Origin: Craterostigma plantagineum
Lineage: Eukaryota; Streptophyta; Magnoliopsida; Lamiales; Linderniaceae
Reading direction: 5' to 3'
DNA length: 64,000 nucleotides
Assembly: GCA_027422505.1 (NCBI GenBank)
Contig: JAPQWV010000005.1
Span: 12,467,501 to 12,531,500 of the forward strand
The position numbers and the translations under genes are program-made. The notes under the pieces were generated by a model, which was given only the letters and a program-made list of their open reading frames with translations, made no database searches and was not told the origin of the DNA. This document shows positions 42,451-53,150 of the stretch, piece by piece (the stretch's first letter is position 1; each line of letters starts with the position of its first letter).

Positions 42451-43504
42451 ATTAATGTTTGGTAATATGATCGTAACGTGAGAATTATCTGCGAAATGAA
42501 AATGTTAGTTTCGAGCGATTGTAGTTAAGTTAAAAAAAGGGAAAAAATTGAGTTTCGAGTCAGATTAAGTGAGTTCACTAAATTTCAGATTAAGTAGGGT
42601 AATTTCTGTCTAAAACTGATGATCGAGTGAATTACTGTTCACAGAGGACAAATCGGGCGATTTGGGTTTAATGAATTAAATTTTACAATTTTAGTCTTAA
42701 ATGTTGTAAATCGAGTGACTCGACTTTATCTATAATCGGCCGATTTTGTGTTTTGCCTAGAATCGGGCGATTTTGATGCTTAAGTCTAAGGGTCGGGTGA
42801 TGTGGTAAGCAAAGACAGCAATCCAAATCGGACGATGTACTGTTTAAAAATTTGATCAATCGGGCGACCGAAGAGATCCAATGGCTGAAATAATCGAGCG
42901 ATAGTATCGAATTTAGTGCTTGTGTAAAACCGATCGATCGATTATGTGAAGTTGATCGATCGATTTGGTGAAATCGACCGATTTTGTGAAATTGAACGAA
43001 CAATTGTGTGAAGTCGAGCTATCGAGAAAAATTGATCGATTGATTGGGTAAAACGAGCAATAGTGAGAAATCAATCGATCGGAGCGAATGTGAGAAATCG
43101 ATCGATCGATTTTGTCGAATGGATCGATCGATTTGGTGAAGCCTCAATCGGTCGATTCCCTGCAAAAACAATAAATTTCGGTCGAATCCTCCAAATTACA
43201 ACGTACAGTTTGATAAATCTACCCGAATGTGAGGAACAGAACCAGAAAAATTAATTTTCAGACTCGATAGTTGATCAAAGATAACTCGAACTTGATGTAA
43301 ATCGACGTGAAAGACCAGAAAAATACTCAAAATCAGTTTTCTAATGTCGAAGGAGTGATAAAACAGTGAAAAACAATTTGAAATGTCCAAAAAAAATGGA
43401 AGAGACGAAGATGAGTTTTTCAAGCAAATGTCCTTCTAATCACGTCGGAATCGAACGAAATTGGATTCAAATCGAAGATATTGATCCACGTTAGGCTCTG
43501 AACT
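42451..43504 (-). other. Copia element 3 leader with ATCGATCGAT motif cluster and PBS remnant
   Basis: About 1.05 kb, no ORF. Plus-strand 42885-43150 holds at least six GATCGATCGATT or GATCGATTG motifs spaced 20-40 bases; 42650-42870 has TCGGGCGATT-type motifs. Next to the LTR, the minus strand reads TTCAGAGCC at the PBS position, a degraded form of the iMet PBS. Confidence 0.55.
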
Positions 43505-43804
43505 TGTTGGTCCTTATATTACCAAACAAGGATCAAAAGTATATAGAAATACATACACCCGTTTTCACCTTTCAGTGTGTGTAATGTGTGTGTTCTTGAG
43601 AGAAAACGTATTTGGAGGCTATTAAGCAAGATACTTTTGATAAACCCTAATTAGGGTAAAAGTGGGCTTTATATACCACAAGCAATTGGTATATTAAAGC
43701 CCAGTCCCAAACTTCTACAAAATTATCATGTCTCCCCAAACTACAATATACTAACCCAATATTGCATTGATTAAAGGATGCTACAAACTAAAATATTCCT
43801 AACA
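43505..43804 (-). repeat. 5' LTR of copia element 3 (300 bp)
   Basis: In element orientation it begins TGTTAGGAATATTT and ends AAGGACCAACA. It has a long imperfect palindrome at 43666-43700 (TATACCA/TGGTATA core with GCTTTA extensions). It abuts the protease frame of a different copia element at 43805 (CAATA as presumptive target duplication). No partner LTR found. Confidence 0.75.
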
Positions 43805-45102
43805 CAATACAATGTGGGTTCCTGCTTTAGTGACCTTAATGACAGTGTTGTCTGGTAGTATAACGTTCGATTCCTCTATTTCATGCATGTCTACTAGGAG
43901 TTTTGGGTTTCCACAGACATGCCTAGTTGCCCAAGAGTCTAACAACCAATTATTTGAATCTGAAAAAGCAGGTAAGTTAAAAGATAAGCAGATACCTCCA
44001 CATCTTTCAATTGATTCAGATTCTTTTGATGTGTTGGGCATTTGTTGATTCAATAATACTCTTAAACTCTGCCGCTGCAGTGGTGTGACTTGAAGCTGGA
44101 CCAGATTGTCTGCTGAACCTGTGTTGCCCTGATGATCTCCCTTGCTTGTTGCCTCTTGGCATGGTTCATTCTTGCCCCTCTGAACTTCTGGCCCTGTTTG
44201 AAGCCTGGTGGGAAACCGTGGATCTGGTAGCAAGTATCCACAGTGTGGCCTCGCTTATTGCAGTGAGTGCAAGTAGTCTTCGCAGCATCCTTTCTTTGGC
44301 TAAAGAATCCCTTTTAACTGGTTCTTGGTCACTTTTGGCTGCCAGCATTAGCCATGCTATTTTCCTGATCTTCAACCTCTCGATTCATTCCTGGTGCCAC
44401 CGATCTCTACTTTTCTTCTTGGATCAAAACAGAGAATGCCTTATTTATGGAAGGCAGAGGGTCCAAGAGCAGAATTGGCCTCGAACTTGCAAGAATGAGT
44501 CGTATAACCCCATCAGGAAAGTGAGGACATACCCCTCATCAAGAAAATCATTCATCTCCTTCATACCCCCGCATTTGCACTTGCAGGTTGGTCTGTAATT
44601 AGCAAGTTCATCCCATAATGTTTCCAGCCTAGTGTAGTAGGCGGCTATGCTGTTACAACCCTGTGATAGGTTGACCAATTCTCTTTCAACTGAAAGATTC
44701 TTGGCTTGTTCGTCTGGCCGAATCTTCCTTCTAAATCAACCCACACTTCTCTTGCCGATGCACTATACAAGATGCTAGCAGATATATCCTTAGAGATGGA
44801 ATTGAGAATCCATGAGATCACCACATTATTGTTTCGCTTCCACGCACTAATTTGATTCTGAGTGGTGACCTGGTTTTTATCATGTTCTACAACCACTGGT
44901 TCCTTGAGATCGCCATTCACAAAGCCTTCTTTATTCCTCCCAATCAGTGCGGTCATCATCGCACGACTCCAAGTCGCATAGTTATCTCATTTTATCTGTT
45001 CAGAAACAAGAACTGACCTGAGGTGTCATTGTTGTTAAGGAAGTAGGGATCGTTGATTATGACCGCCGAGCTTGAAGTGGTTGAGGGCATTGCTGCAGCC
45101 AT
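43805..45102 (-). pseudogene. Copia element 4: gag and protease start
   Basis: A different copia lineage. The ATG at 45102 begins MAAAMPSTTSSSA, NDPYFLNNNDTSGQF. The UBN2-family gag follows (MMTALIGRNKEGFVNGDL, SAWKRNNNVVISWILNSIS, SAREVWVDLEGRFGQTN, CKCGGMKEMNDFLDEGYVLTFL). The protease region NWLLDSWATRHVCGN has Trp for Gly in the DSGA active site. Several stops and frameshifts. Coding runs into the LTR of element 3 at 43804, so pol is displaced or lost. Confidence 0.85.
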
Positions 45103-45181
45103 GGTGATTGATGAAATGACATAACCGTAGAATTGAATGTGAGCGTGAAATCTTGGTGATTACAGCTTCGAGCGATTCCAA

Positions 45182-45193
45182 CGCTTTGATACC
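45182..45193 (-). other. Degenerate primer binding site
   Basis: The minus strand reads CGGTATCAAAGCG beside the presumed LTR end, two or three changes from the iMet PBS. Confidence 0.5.
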
Positions 45194-45640
45194 GTAACAA
45201 ATTTAGCGTTGATTGATTGTATTTGAACACCAAGACGTAACGTGGTTCAGTGTTTAATCGAATCTTGCATCCACGATCAAACCCTAGCTTGCTTCTTTAT
45301 TGATGAAGAAAACGAAAGAAGTACAGAGCAGATGAAAACTACAGAAAAAGCTAGAAAGAAATGCGCGCTAAAAACTTGTATTTAAAAGGGAGCCGTTGAT
45401 AACTAACTTTCGCCCCTTCTAATAGAATCGTCGCTATCGTCCGCGATTTAGTTAGTAAGTGACCCGCCTTTTCAAAAGCGTTCTTGTTCACAAACCGTGA
45501 CTTGACCAGCACCTGCATCATTAGCAGCCTTCGTAATTCTATTACCAGGCTCTGTTTTCATCAGTGTTCTTGATAGCTCTCGTTCTTTATTCTTGTCCTT
45601 CTGCACCTCTTGCTTCAACACTATTTCTTGGGAGACAACA
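45194..45640 (-). repeat. Probable 5' LTR of copia element 4 (~447 bp)
   Basis: Bounded by the degenerate PBS on the left. On the right, TGTTGTCTCCC (minus strand, ending at 45640) is a plausible LTR start. A TTTAAATA TATA-like element lies near 45380. No partner copy is present, so the right boundary is a judgement. Confidence 0.4.
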
Positions 45641-46164
45641 TCAGACTGAGTTGGATGAATATACTCATTTGTATCTACTAAAACTAACGTACTATTTTTC
45701 TGACAAACCGCGATGGAATGAGAAAATTTGAGTTGGACTGACTTTGATCAATAAAAGTCACATTTGATTAGTTAGTGAAAAATGGCTTTTGCTTTTTCAT
45801 TGATTTTTTCATTCTTTATTTTTCCCACTTTTTTGTTTCATCAAATAAAGTAAAAGTTAATTAAGTTGATGAAGTGATGTTATCGCCATTTCGATAAAAT
45901 GAGTAGTGTAAAATATATTTTAAATAAGAACCTCAACATAAATGTTTTCATACTAGGTACTGAACTGCAAAAAGGTTTTCTAACAGGGTTGAGGGCACTC
46001 GTCATAATTTTTGAAATATTTATTAGTAGAAGGATGAGGCTTGGGCATTCAAAATTCAAATTTGCTGGAGAAAATACACGGGCAATAAATAAGATCAATA
46101 AGACTACGAATTCTGAGTGAACAGTGCTCCACTATTTGAAGCGAGCACTGTTCACCATCTGTGT
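45641..46164. other. Intergenic sequence, nothing recognised
   Basis: AT-rich; short ORFs on both strands have no recognisable similarity and poor composition. Confidence 0.5.
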
Positions 46165-46501
46165 TAGGGATGTCAGTGGGGCGGGGATTCCCCGTCCCCA
46201 CGGGGATCTGTGCCGAATGTGACGGGGAATCCCCGAACTTTTACCCCCGCGGGGCGGGGACAGGGAGAGATTTTCCCGTGGAGATCTCCCGCCCCGTTCC
46301 CCGCCCTGGCCCCGATATATTATAATACTCTATCAAAAACTATATTAAATTTATATTAAATACTGTAAAAGTTGATTTTTTTTTTAATAAACTAGACTCC
46401 CCGCGGGGACTCCCCGTCCCGCCGAGAATCCCCGCCGTGCGGGGATGGGGGCAATGAGGGGATCGAACATCCTCCCTGAACTTGCCCCACTGACATCCTG
46501 A
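46165..46501. mobile_element. hAT-like MITE, GC-rich, 337 bp
   Basis: Termini TAGGGATGTCAGTGGGGC and the inverse of TCAGGATGTCAGTGGGGC form ~15-bp TIRs. The flanks ATCTGTGT (46157-46164) and ATCTGTAT (46502-46509) match at 7 of 8 bases, the hAT TSD length. Inside are several GGGGAATCCCC- and CCCCGCGGGG-like palindromes, giving GC-rich ends around an AT-rich centre. No coding capacity. Confidence 0.8.
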
Positions 46502-46509
46502 ATCTGTAT

Positions 46510-47307
46510 CTTTAATTTCTTTGTTCTTTCAATTTCTTCGTTCTTGGTTTAGTTAATTTTAGGTTTCTTTCATTCATTATTCTTTTAATGCGATGGTGTT
46601 TTTCAGAATGGAGTAGAGAAGTGAGGAACTAGGATGAGACAATAGAAGACGATGGGATTGGATTATACAATAATTATAAATTTCACAATTTAACATAAGA
46701 TATATAATAAATGAATAATTTATCATTTTATGTTATACTAATTAAAATTGTTAACTACACTGTGTATAAAGTGTTACGAAAAATAACTATCACTGTAAAA
46801 TAATAATATGATTTACTTAAATATAACAACAATCTTTTCAACAGAAAATATGACAATCTAAAACATTGAAAAAAAATTTAAAAATCAATAATGGAATTCA
46901 TTTTTGAGTAAGATAATAATAATAAAAAAAAGATATTGTAGGGATTTACTGAGACTTCAAACGCCATATATAAAGGAATCACACAAGGACAAGTGAAATC
47001 AAGGAACACCACTAAAAATAATTATTACGTAATAATACAAATTTACTTTTTTTTTAGTACATAGATTCAAATTAAACAAAATTAAAGTAAATGTACCCCG
47101 ACGAAATTTTTAAAAATAGTGAAAAGCATGGAGAGGCTAACTTGACTACGTGATTTTCTGCTCCACCATTGTATGTAATGGTTGGATCATGGAGATGGCA
47201 TGAATATTTTCAATAAGCTGAAGTTTGATTTTGATCGATGGTCTCAAAGTCGGTTTAGCTGGCCGAATCGTCGTGCTATTCCGACAAGCGCGAGTTTATT
47301 GACCTAA
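46510..47307. other. Intergenic AT-rich sequence
   Basis: No ORF or repeat I can assign. Very AT-rich from ~46660 to 47110. Confidence 0.5.
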
Positions 47308-47825
47308 GAGCATCTCCAACCTAAAGCATAAAAACATACAGTTAATTTCACACAATAATACAGTTATTACAGTGCTTACTCCAACCGTAGGCTCTATTTT
47401 CTCCACTAATTTCACTACAATCCATTAACTCTATGTTACACTAAAAATCTATATTACTGTCATAATTCACTTATTAAACTTTATATTATAATGATTAAAA
47501 GTCAATATGTTATAATTAGTAATATTTAAAAAATAAATTATAAAATTAACATATTATTTAATTATAATGTTATAAACTAAAAGGATTATTTTTACTTTTA
47601 TTATAAGAAGAAAATATCAATTAGTTTAATAAATATGTTTTATTAAATAAAATATAAATAAATAATAATACAACTTATTTTTGTTTTGGAAATTTGTGTA
47701 CTCTAGAACTATAGTTTCTCTGCTAGTATCAACACAGTATTAATGTTAAATATATAGTCTCATTGGAGTAGAGACGTACTTTTTTTGTGTTTTATACAAA
47801 AATAAAGTACCGGTTGAAGATGCTC
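47308..47825. mobile_element. TAA-flanked MITE (Tourist/PIF-Harbinger-like), 518 bp
   Basis: Ends GAGCATCTCCAACC and, inverted, GAGCATCTTCAACCGG are TIRs. Direct flanks TAA at 47305-47307 and 47826-47828. The AT-rich body lacks ORFs. The GAGCATCTCCAAC terminus is common in plant MITEs; superfamily assignment rests mainly on the 3-base TAA flank. Confidence 0.75.
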
Positions 47826-47828
47826 TAA

Positions 47829-48236
47829 GTATCTTATACTTGTTGTTGGCCTACTTACAATTAAGGGATTAGATTCTCCGTCTTGTTTGTCCCACTTTTT
47901 GTCCATAAAGATGTTTGACAAGTGTTGAATATGGTTCAGTGTTTTCTATTTTTATTTATATTCTAATTTCTAATTACATAGTCCACTAAATCCTAAAATC
48001 ATTATTATTTCATTTGTTTTATATAATAGAAACAAATTAACATTATGATCATATTGGTATCCATATCCTATATTTTTCGGCATCGTAGAAATCATATTTT
48101 TCATAAATTCTAAAATATGAGACAAAAAATGGGATACGTGCCGAAGAGATCCATTTCCTACAATTAACGGGCACTTCATTAATTTTTAAATGTTGCGAGG
48201 GGGTGGTTTGAAGTCATTGGTCAACGAAAATCTGTG
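47829..48236. other. Intergenic spacer
   Basis: AT-rich sequence between two MITEs, no feature recognised. Confidence 0.4.
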
Positions 48237-48244
48237 GGTGAGAA

Positions 48245-48450
48245 TAGGGCTAGGGAAAAATACCGAAATACCCGAATACCGTTCTTATCGTATCGAATCG
48301 TATCGAAAATATCGAAAATTTCGGTATACGGAAGTTTTTGGTAAGGTATGATACTGTACCAAAATTTTCGGTACGGTAATGGTATGAAAGTTTTTAAAAC
48401 TAGGTATACCGATTATACCGAATACCGAAATACTAAAATTATTAATATAT

Positions 48451-48481
<31 letters not shown>

Positions 48482-49142
48482 CTACATATATTATATTATT
48501 TCAAAAAATATAAAATGAAAAATTAAGGATTATCATAAACTTATTTAGCCCATAAATTATTAACTTATACACAACTTTCTAAGATTAGGCCCACCATATT
48601 TTACTTATGTAACTCAAGTAACGTTTAATTTTTGCATTTTTAATTTTTTTTCAGGATTTTGAAAGCGTGAAGATGCAATACAATTACTTTTTGTTAATCT
48701 TTACTAATTTTTTAAATATAGCCGCTTCGTTCTAATTAATCTGTATATAAAGTTGCATTTTGTGGTTATGTAAAGTTTTTTGTCTTACTAAGGAGACTGG
48801 CTAAAATATGTAAATTATTTAAGGTTAAAAAATCTTTTTATTTTGAAAAATTTGGTATTAATAATCTATCTTATTGGGGCCTAAGGGGTTTGAATTGATT
48901 AAAAATTCCAAAACAACGAATTAACGAGTTACGAGACATGCATGGTAAAAAACCCTCCGTGTGAATGGTATAGAAGGTATGATACCGATACCATACCGAA
49001 ATTTCTGTATGATACCGTATCGAAATTTAAGGTATATCGAAATTTTGGTATGGTATTGGTATGATTTTTTTGGATACCGAAATTTCGATACGGTATACGG
49101 TATCACAGTTTTGGTACGGTATACCGTACCGAACCACCCCTA
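48245..49142. mobile_element. hAT-like non-autonomous element, 898 bp
   Basis: Left end TAGGGCTAGGGAAAAATACC, right end inverted TAGGGGTGGTTCGGTACGG. Both ends continue into subterminal repeats of TACCGAAAT/GGTATCGGTA type. A perfect 8-bp TSD GGTGAGAA lies at 48237-48244 and 49143-49150. The interior has a TA/CA microsatellite (48446-48482) and no transposase. It lies ~500 bp upstream of the PI4K start codon. Confidence 0.9.
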
Positions 49143-49150
49143 GGTGAGAA

Positions 49151-49647
49151 AACCGCGTAGTTTTTCTTCTCCAATTAAAAAACCATTCCTTCCATCATCA
49201 TCATCTCTCTCAATCTTTCTCTCTTCATTACGCACGGAGAAAAGAGAGGTAGAAAAATCAATCTTCCTGAGCACCTGGTGTCAAGAATCATCAGCGCTGC
49301 CAATTATCAGCTCAATCGATCCCCGCGGGATCTATCTGAGTTGAAAGTACTTATTACTCTAATAATCTAGGCTTGTTTTTAACCTTCTTAATTTCTTCGT
49401 AATGTCGATTTTCTAAATGTAATCGTGCGGGGAATAATCACGAATCCTATCAGGGTTTGTGAGGTTGTTTGTGTCTTCTGTGATGTACAGTCAATTTCGT
49501 TTCCCCGTCGCGTTGGTAAATATGAAATTCACGCGCAAGAAAAAAAGGTGAACAAAATTGTTTTTAGGGATTCTTCCTTAGTTAGCTTGTATAATTCGTT
49601 TTTAGGGTTTCAATTTGGATTGAGGTTGAGAGTTTGAGATATTCAAT
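49151..49647 (+). promoter_or_regulatory. Proximal promoter/5' UTR of PI4K-gamma gene
   Basis: Between the hAT TSD and the ATG. CT-rich stretches (TCTCTCAATCTTTCTCTC near 49203) are typical of plant core promoters and 5' UTRs. A 5' UTR intron is possible, but I cannot place its splice sites. The upstream ATGs have only short ORFs. Confidence 0.45.
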
Positions 49648-51596
49648 ATGTCTACTGCTGGTTTGGTTTCCGTTACCCCTCATCGTGAGGAGACTATAAA
49701 TGTTTTGCCTCCGTTCCCAAACAGACAAGAAGCAATCTTGATATACATTTCCATGCCGGGTTTGGTTGTCCCGATGCGAGTTTTGGAGTCTGATTCCATC
49801 CATTCGGTGAAGGTTCAGATTCAATCATGTAAAGGGATTGTCACTAGGAACCAGAAATTGGTTTGTGGGGTTAGGGAGTTGTTTAGGAGCAATTCTCTTG
49901 TGAGGGATTATGGTGGGAGTGATGGGTATGTGTTGCATTTGGTCCTTCGTCTCTCTGATCTTCAGGTTATTAGTGTGACGACCTCTACCGGAACAGAGTT
50001 CACATTTCATGTGGAGAGGAGTCGAGATGTTGGCTACGTTAGAAGTCAGATTGCAAACAGGGGGGGGGGGTTGAGGATATCGAGGATCATGAAATTATGC
50101 TTGATGGAGAGCCTATCGAAGACCATAGGCTCGTTCACGAACTGTTAGGGAATAACAAGGATGTTGTGCTTCATTTGTTTATGCGGAAGGTTGCTAAAAT
50201 TAGCGCTTCACCTATTGGAAAGAGCCATGAGGTGTCTGTAGCTTTGTCGAAATCAGATGGTGTTAGAGAGTATGATGCAGATATGCGATATGAGATTGGT
50301 GGTGATCTGGGGACGGGGATGAATTTCTATATAAGTAGGAAGCCTTGTGATAAGGATATATTCTTGGATCCTGTGATTGTTAACCCAAATATTGAAATGC
50401 CTTCAGAAGTTAGCGAGTTGATTTATTCTACACTAAAAGGATTAGAATGTGGTAACTTTCCCATTAGGGCTGCAGAAGGTACTGAAGGTGCATACTTTAT
50501 GCCTGATTCGTCGGATACTAAATATGTAGCTGTTTTTAAGCCAGTAGATGAAGAGCCTATGGCTGTGAATAATCTTCGAGGCTTGCCCTTGTCTGAAGAT
50601 GGTGAAGGGTTAAAGAAAGGGACAAGAGTTGGAGAAGGTGCTCTGAGAGAGTGTGCTGCCTACATGCTCGACCATCCTAAGAGTGGAAGGCGCTCTTTTT
50701 CTTGGGATGTTATGGGGTTTTCTGGGGTTCCTCCAACCGTGTTTGTCAGGTGCCTTCACAAAGGTTTCAACCATCCTGGTGGTGTTACTGTGAAGGCTGG
50801 GTCATTGCAAATGTTTATGGAGAACAATGGGAGCTGTGAAGATGTGGGGCCGAGCGCTTTCCCCTTTGAAGAGGTGCACAAGATTGCGGTGTTGGACATG
50901 AGGATGGCCAACGCAGATAGGCATGCTGGGAATATATTGGTTAGCAAAGGGAAAGATGGGAAAACAGTATTAATCCCCATTGATAATGGCTACTGCTTGC
51001 CCTATACTGTAAGTCTTTGTTCGAGTTCTGGTTATTACTTTATTCGTCATCCTACTTGCGTGCATTGTCACATAAAGGTGAACTTTGAAAAATGGGCCTT
51101 GATCAGATAAATGTACCCTCTACCATTGTGTATGAATAACATTATTCTGAGTGATAGATCGATATCAGGGGTATTGTTAAGTGATCTATCTAATCACTGA
51201 GATGATATTTGCTTGCTGCAGTTTGAAGACTGCACATTCGAGTGGCTTTACTGGCCTCAAGCTCGCCAACCTTTCAACAATGAGACATCTGAGTATATTA
51301 TGTCCTTGGATGCTGAGAAAGACATTGAGCTGCTCAAATACTATGGGTGGGAGCTACCCCTTGAATGTGCCCGCGTGCTGCATATATCCACAATGCTTCT
51401 TAAAAAGGGTGTTGAAAAGGGTCTCACTCCATTTGCAATAGGCAACATGATGTGCAGGGAGACTGTGAGAAAGGAATCGGTCATCGAAGAGATTGTGAGA
51501 GAAGCCAACGACTCAATTCTGCCAGGTTCGAGCGAAGCCACGTTCTTCGATTCCGTCTCGAGCATCATGGATCGCCGTCTCGATGTCCTAAATTGA
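49648..51596 (+). CDS. Phosphatidylinositol 4-kinase gamma with ubiquitin-like domains (frame broken at G-run)
   Basis: Exon 1 is 49648-51008, the intron 51009-51221 (GTAAGT...TGCAG, phase 0), exon 2 51222-51596 (TGA). Two ubiquitin-like domains lie near residues 30-103 and 106-180. The PI3/PI4-kinase catalytic domain follows: nucleotide loop GTEGAYFM (~278-285), Lys in VAVFKPVDEEP (~298), catalytic ADRHAGN (~423-429) and metal-binding IDNGYCLP (~445-452). Plant members of this group (AtPI4Kgamma4/7 class) phosphorylate PtdIns at the 4-position or act as protein kinases on ubiquitin-pathway partners; cytosol/nucleus. Spliced length is 1736 nt, one short of 579 codons. An 11-G run (50060-50070) shifts the frame inside UBL2; the rest is open and conserved. 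The only clear host gene here. Confidence 0.9.
50060..50070 (+). other. 11-G homopolymer causing the PI4K frameshift
   Basis: Codons read AGG GGG GGG GGG TTG in the upstream frame; the conserved downstream frame needs GTT at 50070. One more G (or two fewer) restores it. See finding. Confidence 0.9.
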
Positions 51597-52081
51597 ACAT
51601 TGCATATGCTGCTTAGTTTGTTTGTCCGTGCATTAAGGGTTTCACATCTCAGTATTCAGTCGCAGCAGATTCTAAACCACCGCCCCGAACCTTGTTGTTT
51701 ATGTTCTAATAATATTTCTGGGCTGTGGCTTTTGACCTTTGCCTTTAAGTATATATCCTTTGTATTCCCTTTTCTGACGATGAACTGGAGATGAAGTTTG
51801 ATCGTATAAACTATGATGTGAAGATGGATGATATAGACTGCAGAGTGCTTCCTTTTTCTTGTTTTTGGTTCAATTCTAATGGAAACGATTGACCAATTAA
51901 AGAAAGTGGGATTTGACCGCTTTAGTTAATGAAAGAATTTTTTCTACTTCGAGTTTTTAAATTCCGTTTCGAATTTTAGTTTCAGTTTTTACAAAGAATT
52001 TTCTCAAAGAATTCCTCTTATTATTTAGCTCTTGCTGAAGCTGAACCCATGATACTTAGATCAACTCCAATAGGACTCTAA
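51597..52081 (+). other. 3' UTR and downstream flank of PI4K gene
   Basis: Non-coding; T-rich with several AATAAT or ATGAAG-type weak signals, but no strong AATAAA. The transcript end is probably before ~51900. Confidence 0.4.
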
Positions 52082-52749
52082 AAGGGTGTTTGTTTCAGGT
52101 GATCCAACATTATGGTGTTACGCACATCACGATGATGTTGGTGTCATCGAAATGTGGATCAAGGTGATATGTCATCAGTGTATTTGTTTTAAGGTGTTAT
52201 TTCATTTTGCAGATCAACGTGATATTGAAGTATTCTGTTTGTTTAATCACTGTGATGTGTAGGGTGACGTTGTATAAATGTCATATTTGACATATACATA
52301 TGACTTAAATAATGTGTTAAATTTTTTTAAAGTAATATTTTATGTGATAATCATTAATATATTAAAATATACATTTAATTTATAAGCATTATTTATATTT
52401 GTTCTTTTTTTAAATATAAGTTTTAATATTTTTAAAAAACTGAAATATTAAGATTTAATTATGTTAATCATGTAATTTTATTTATAATGGCGTCTAACGT
52501 AATAATGTTAAAATGTGAGGGGTATTCTCGTCCATTAAAAAGTTAGATAGATCACCTCATCACCGTGATGTTGGATCACCTAGGGTTTTGGGGTGATCTG
52601 AAATATGAAATATCACCCCATTTTCATCACCTAGGTGACCCATCATTCCGATGATGGCTCATCACCTTGACTAAACAAACACAGTGATAAGTGGTAAACG
52701 AGAGGATCACGGTGATGTTTTGGAAGATCACCCCAAAACAAACACTCCC
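52082..52749. mobile_element. TAA-flanked MITE (PIF/Harbinger-like), 668 bp
   Basis: Ends AAGGGTGTTTGTTTCAGGTG and, inverted, GGGAGTGTTTGTTTTGGGGT. TAA flanks at 52079-52081 and 52750-52752. Subterminal GGTGATCC/GGATCACC repeats on both sides. No ORF of note. Confidence 0.75.
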
Positions 52750-52752
52750 TAA

Positions 52753-53150
52753 ATAAGAACCTACACCCAAATTCTCCCTCCAACGCATACTCAAAACCAA
52801 ACATAAAATAGGTTTTTGAGAATTTCTCTCTCCTCCTATACGCATATTTGAGTTTTTATTATTCATCGCATTAAAACTTTTTAAGTCTTACTAGTTGACC
52901 CCTTAAGTGCTAATACTTATTCAACATAAAAATATTTTAACTAAATTTTATTATTTATATTATTCTTTTATATAATAATACATAAAAAAAGGTTACAAAT
53001 TTCAATATTAAAATTCTACGAATTTAGCATATTGAGAAAAACATTAAATTACCGAACTGAAAATTGGCATACAAGCGTAATAATTAAAAACGTAATAAAT
53101 AACATACAAGCATTGAAAATAACAATACATCATAATTAACGAAACTACAT
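52753..53150. other. AT-rich spacer
   Basis: No ORF or repeat assigned. Confidence 0.4.

Noticed and set aside
49425..49637. Possible upstream exon/ORF before the PI4K ATG
   Set aside because: In the 5' UTR region, not in frame with the gene, no similarity to PI4K N-termini.
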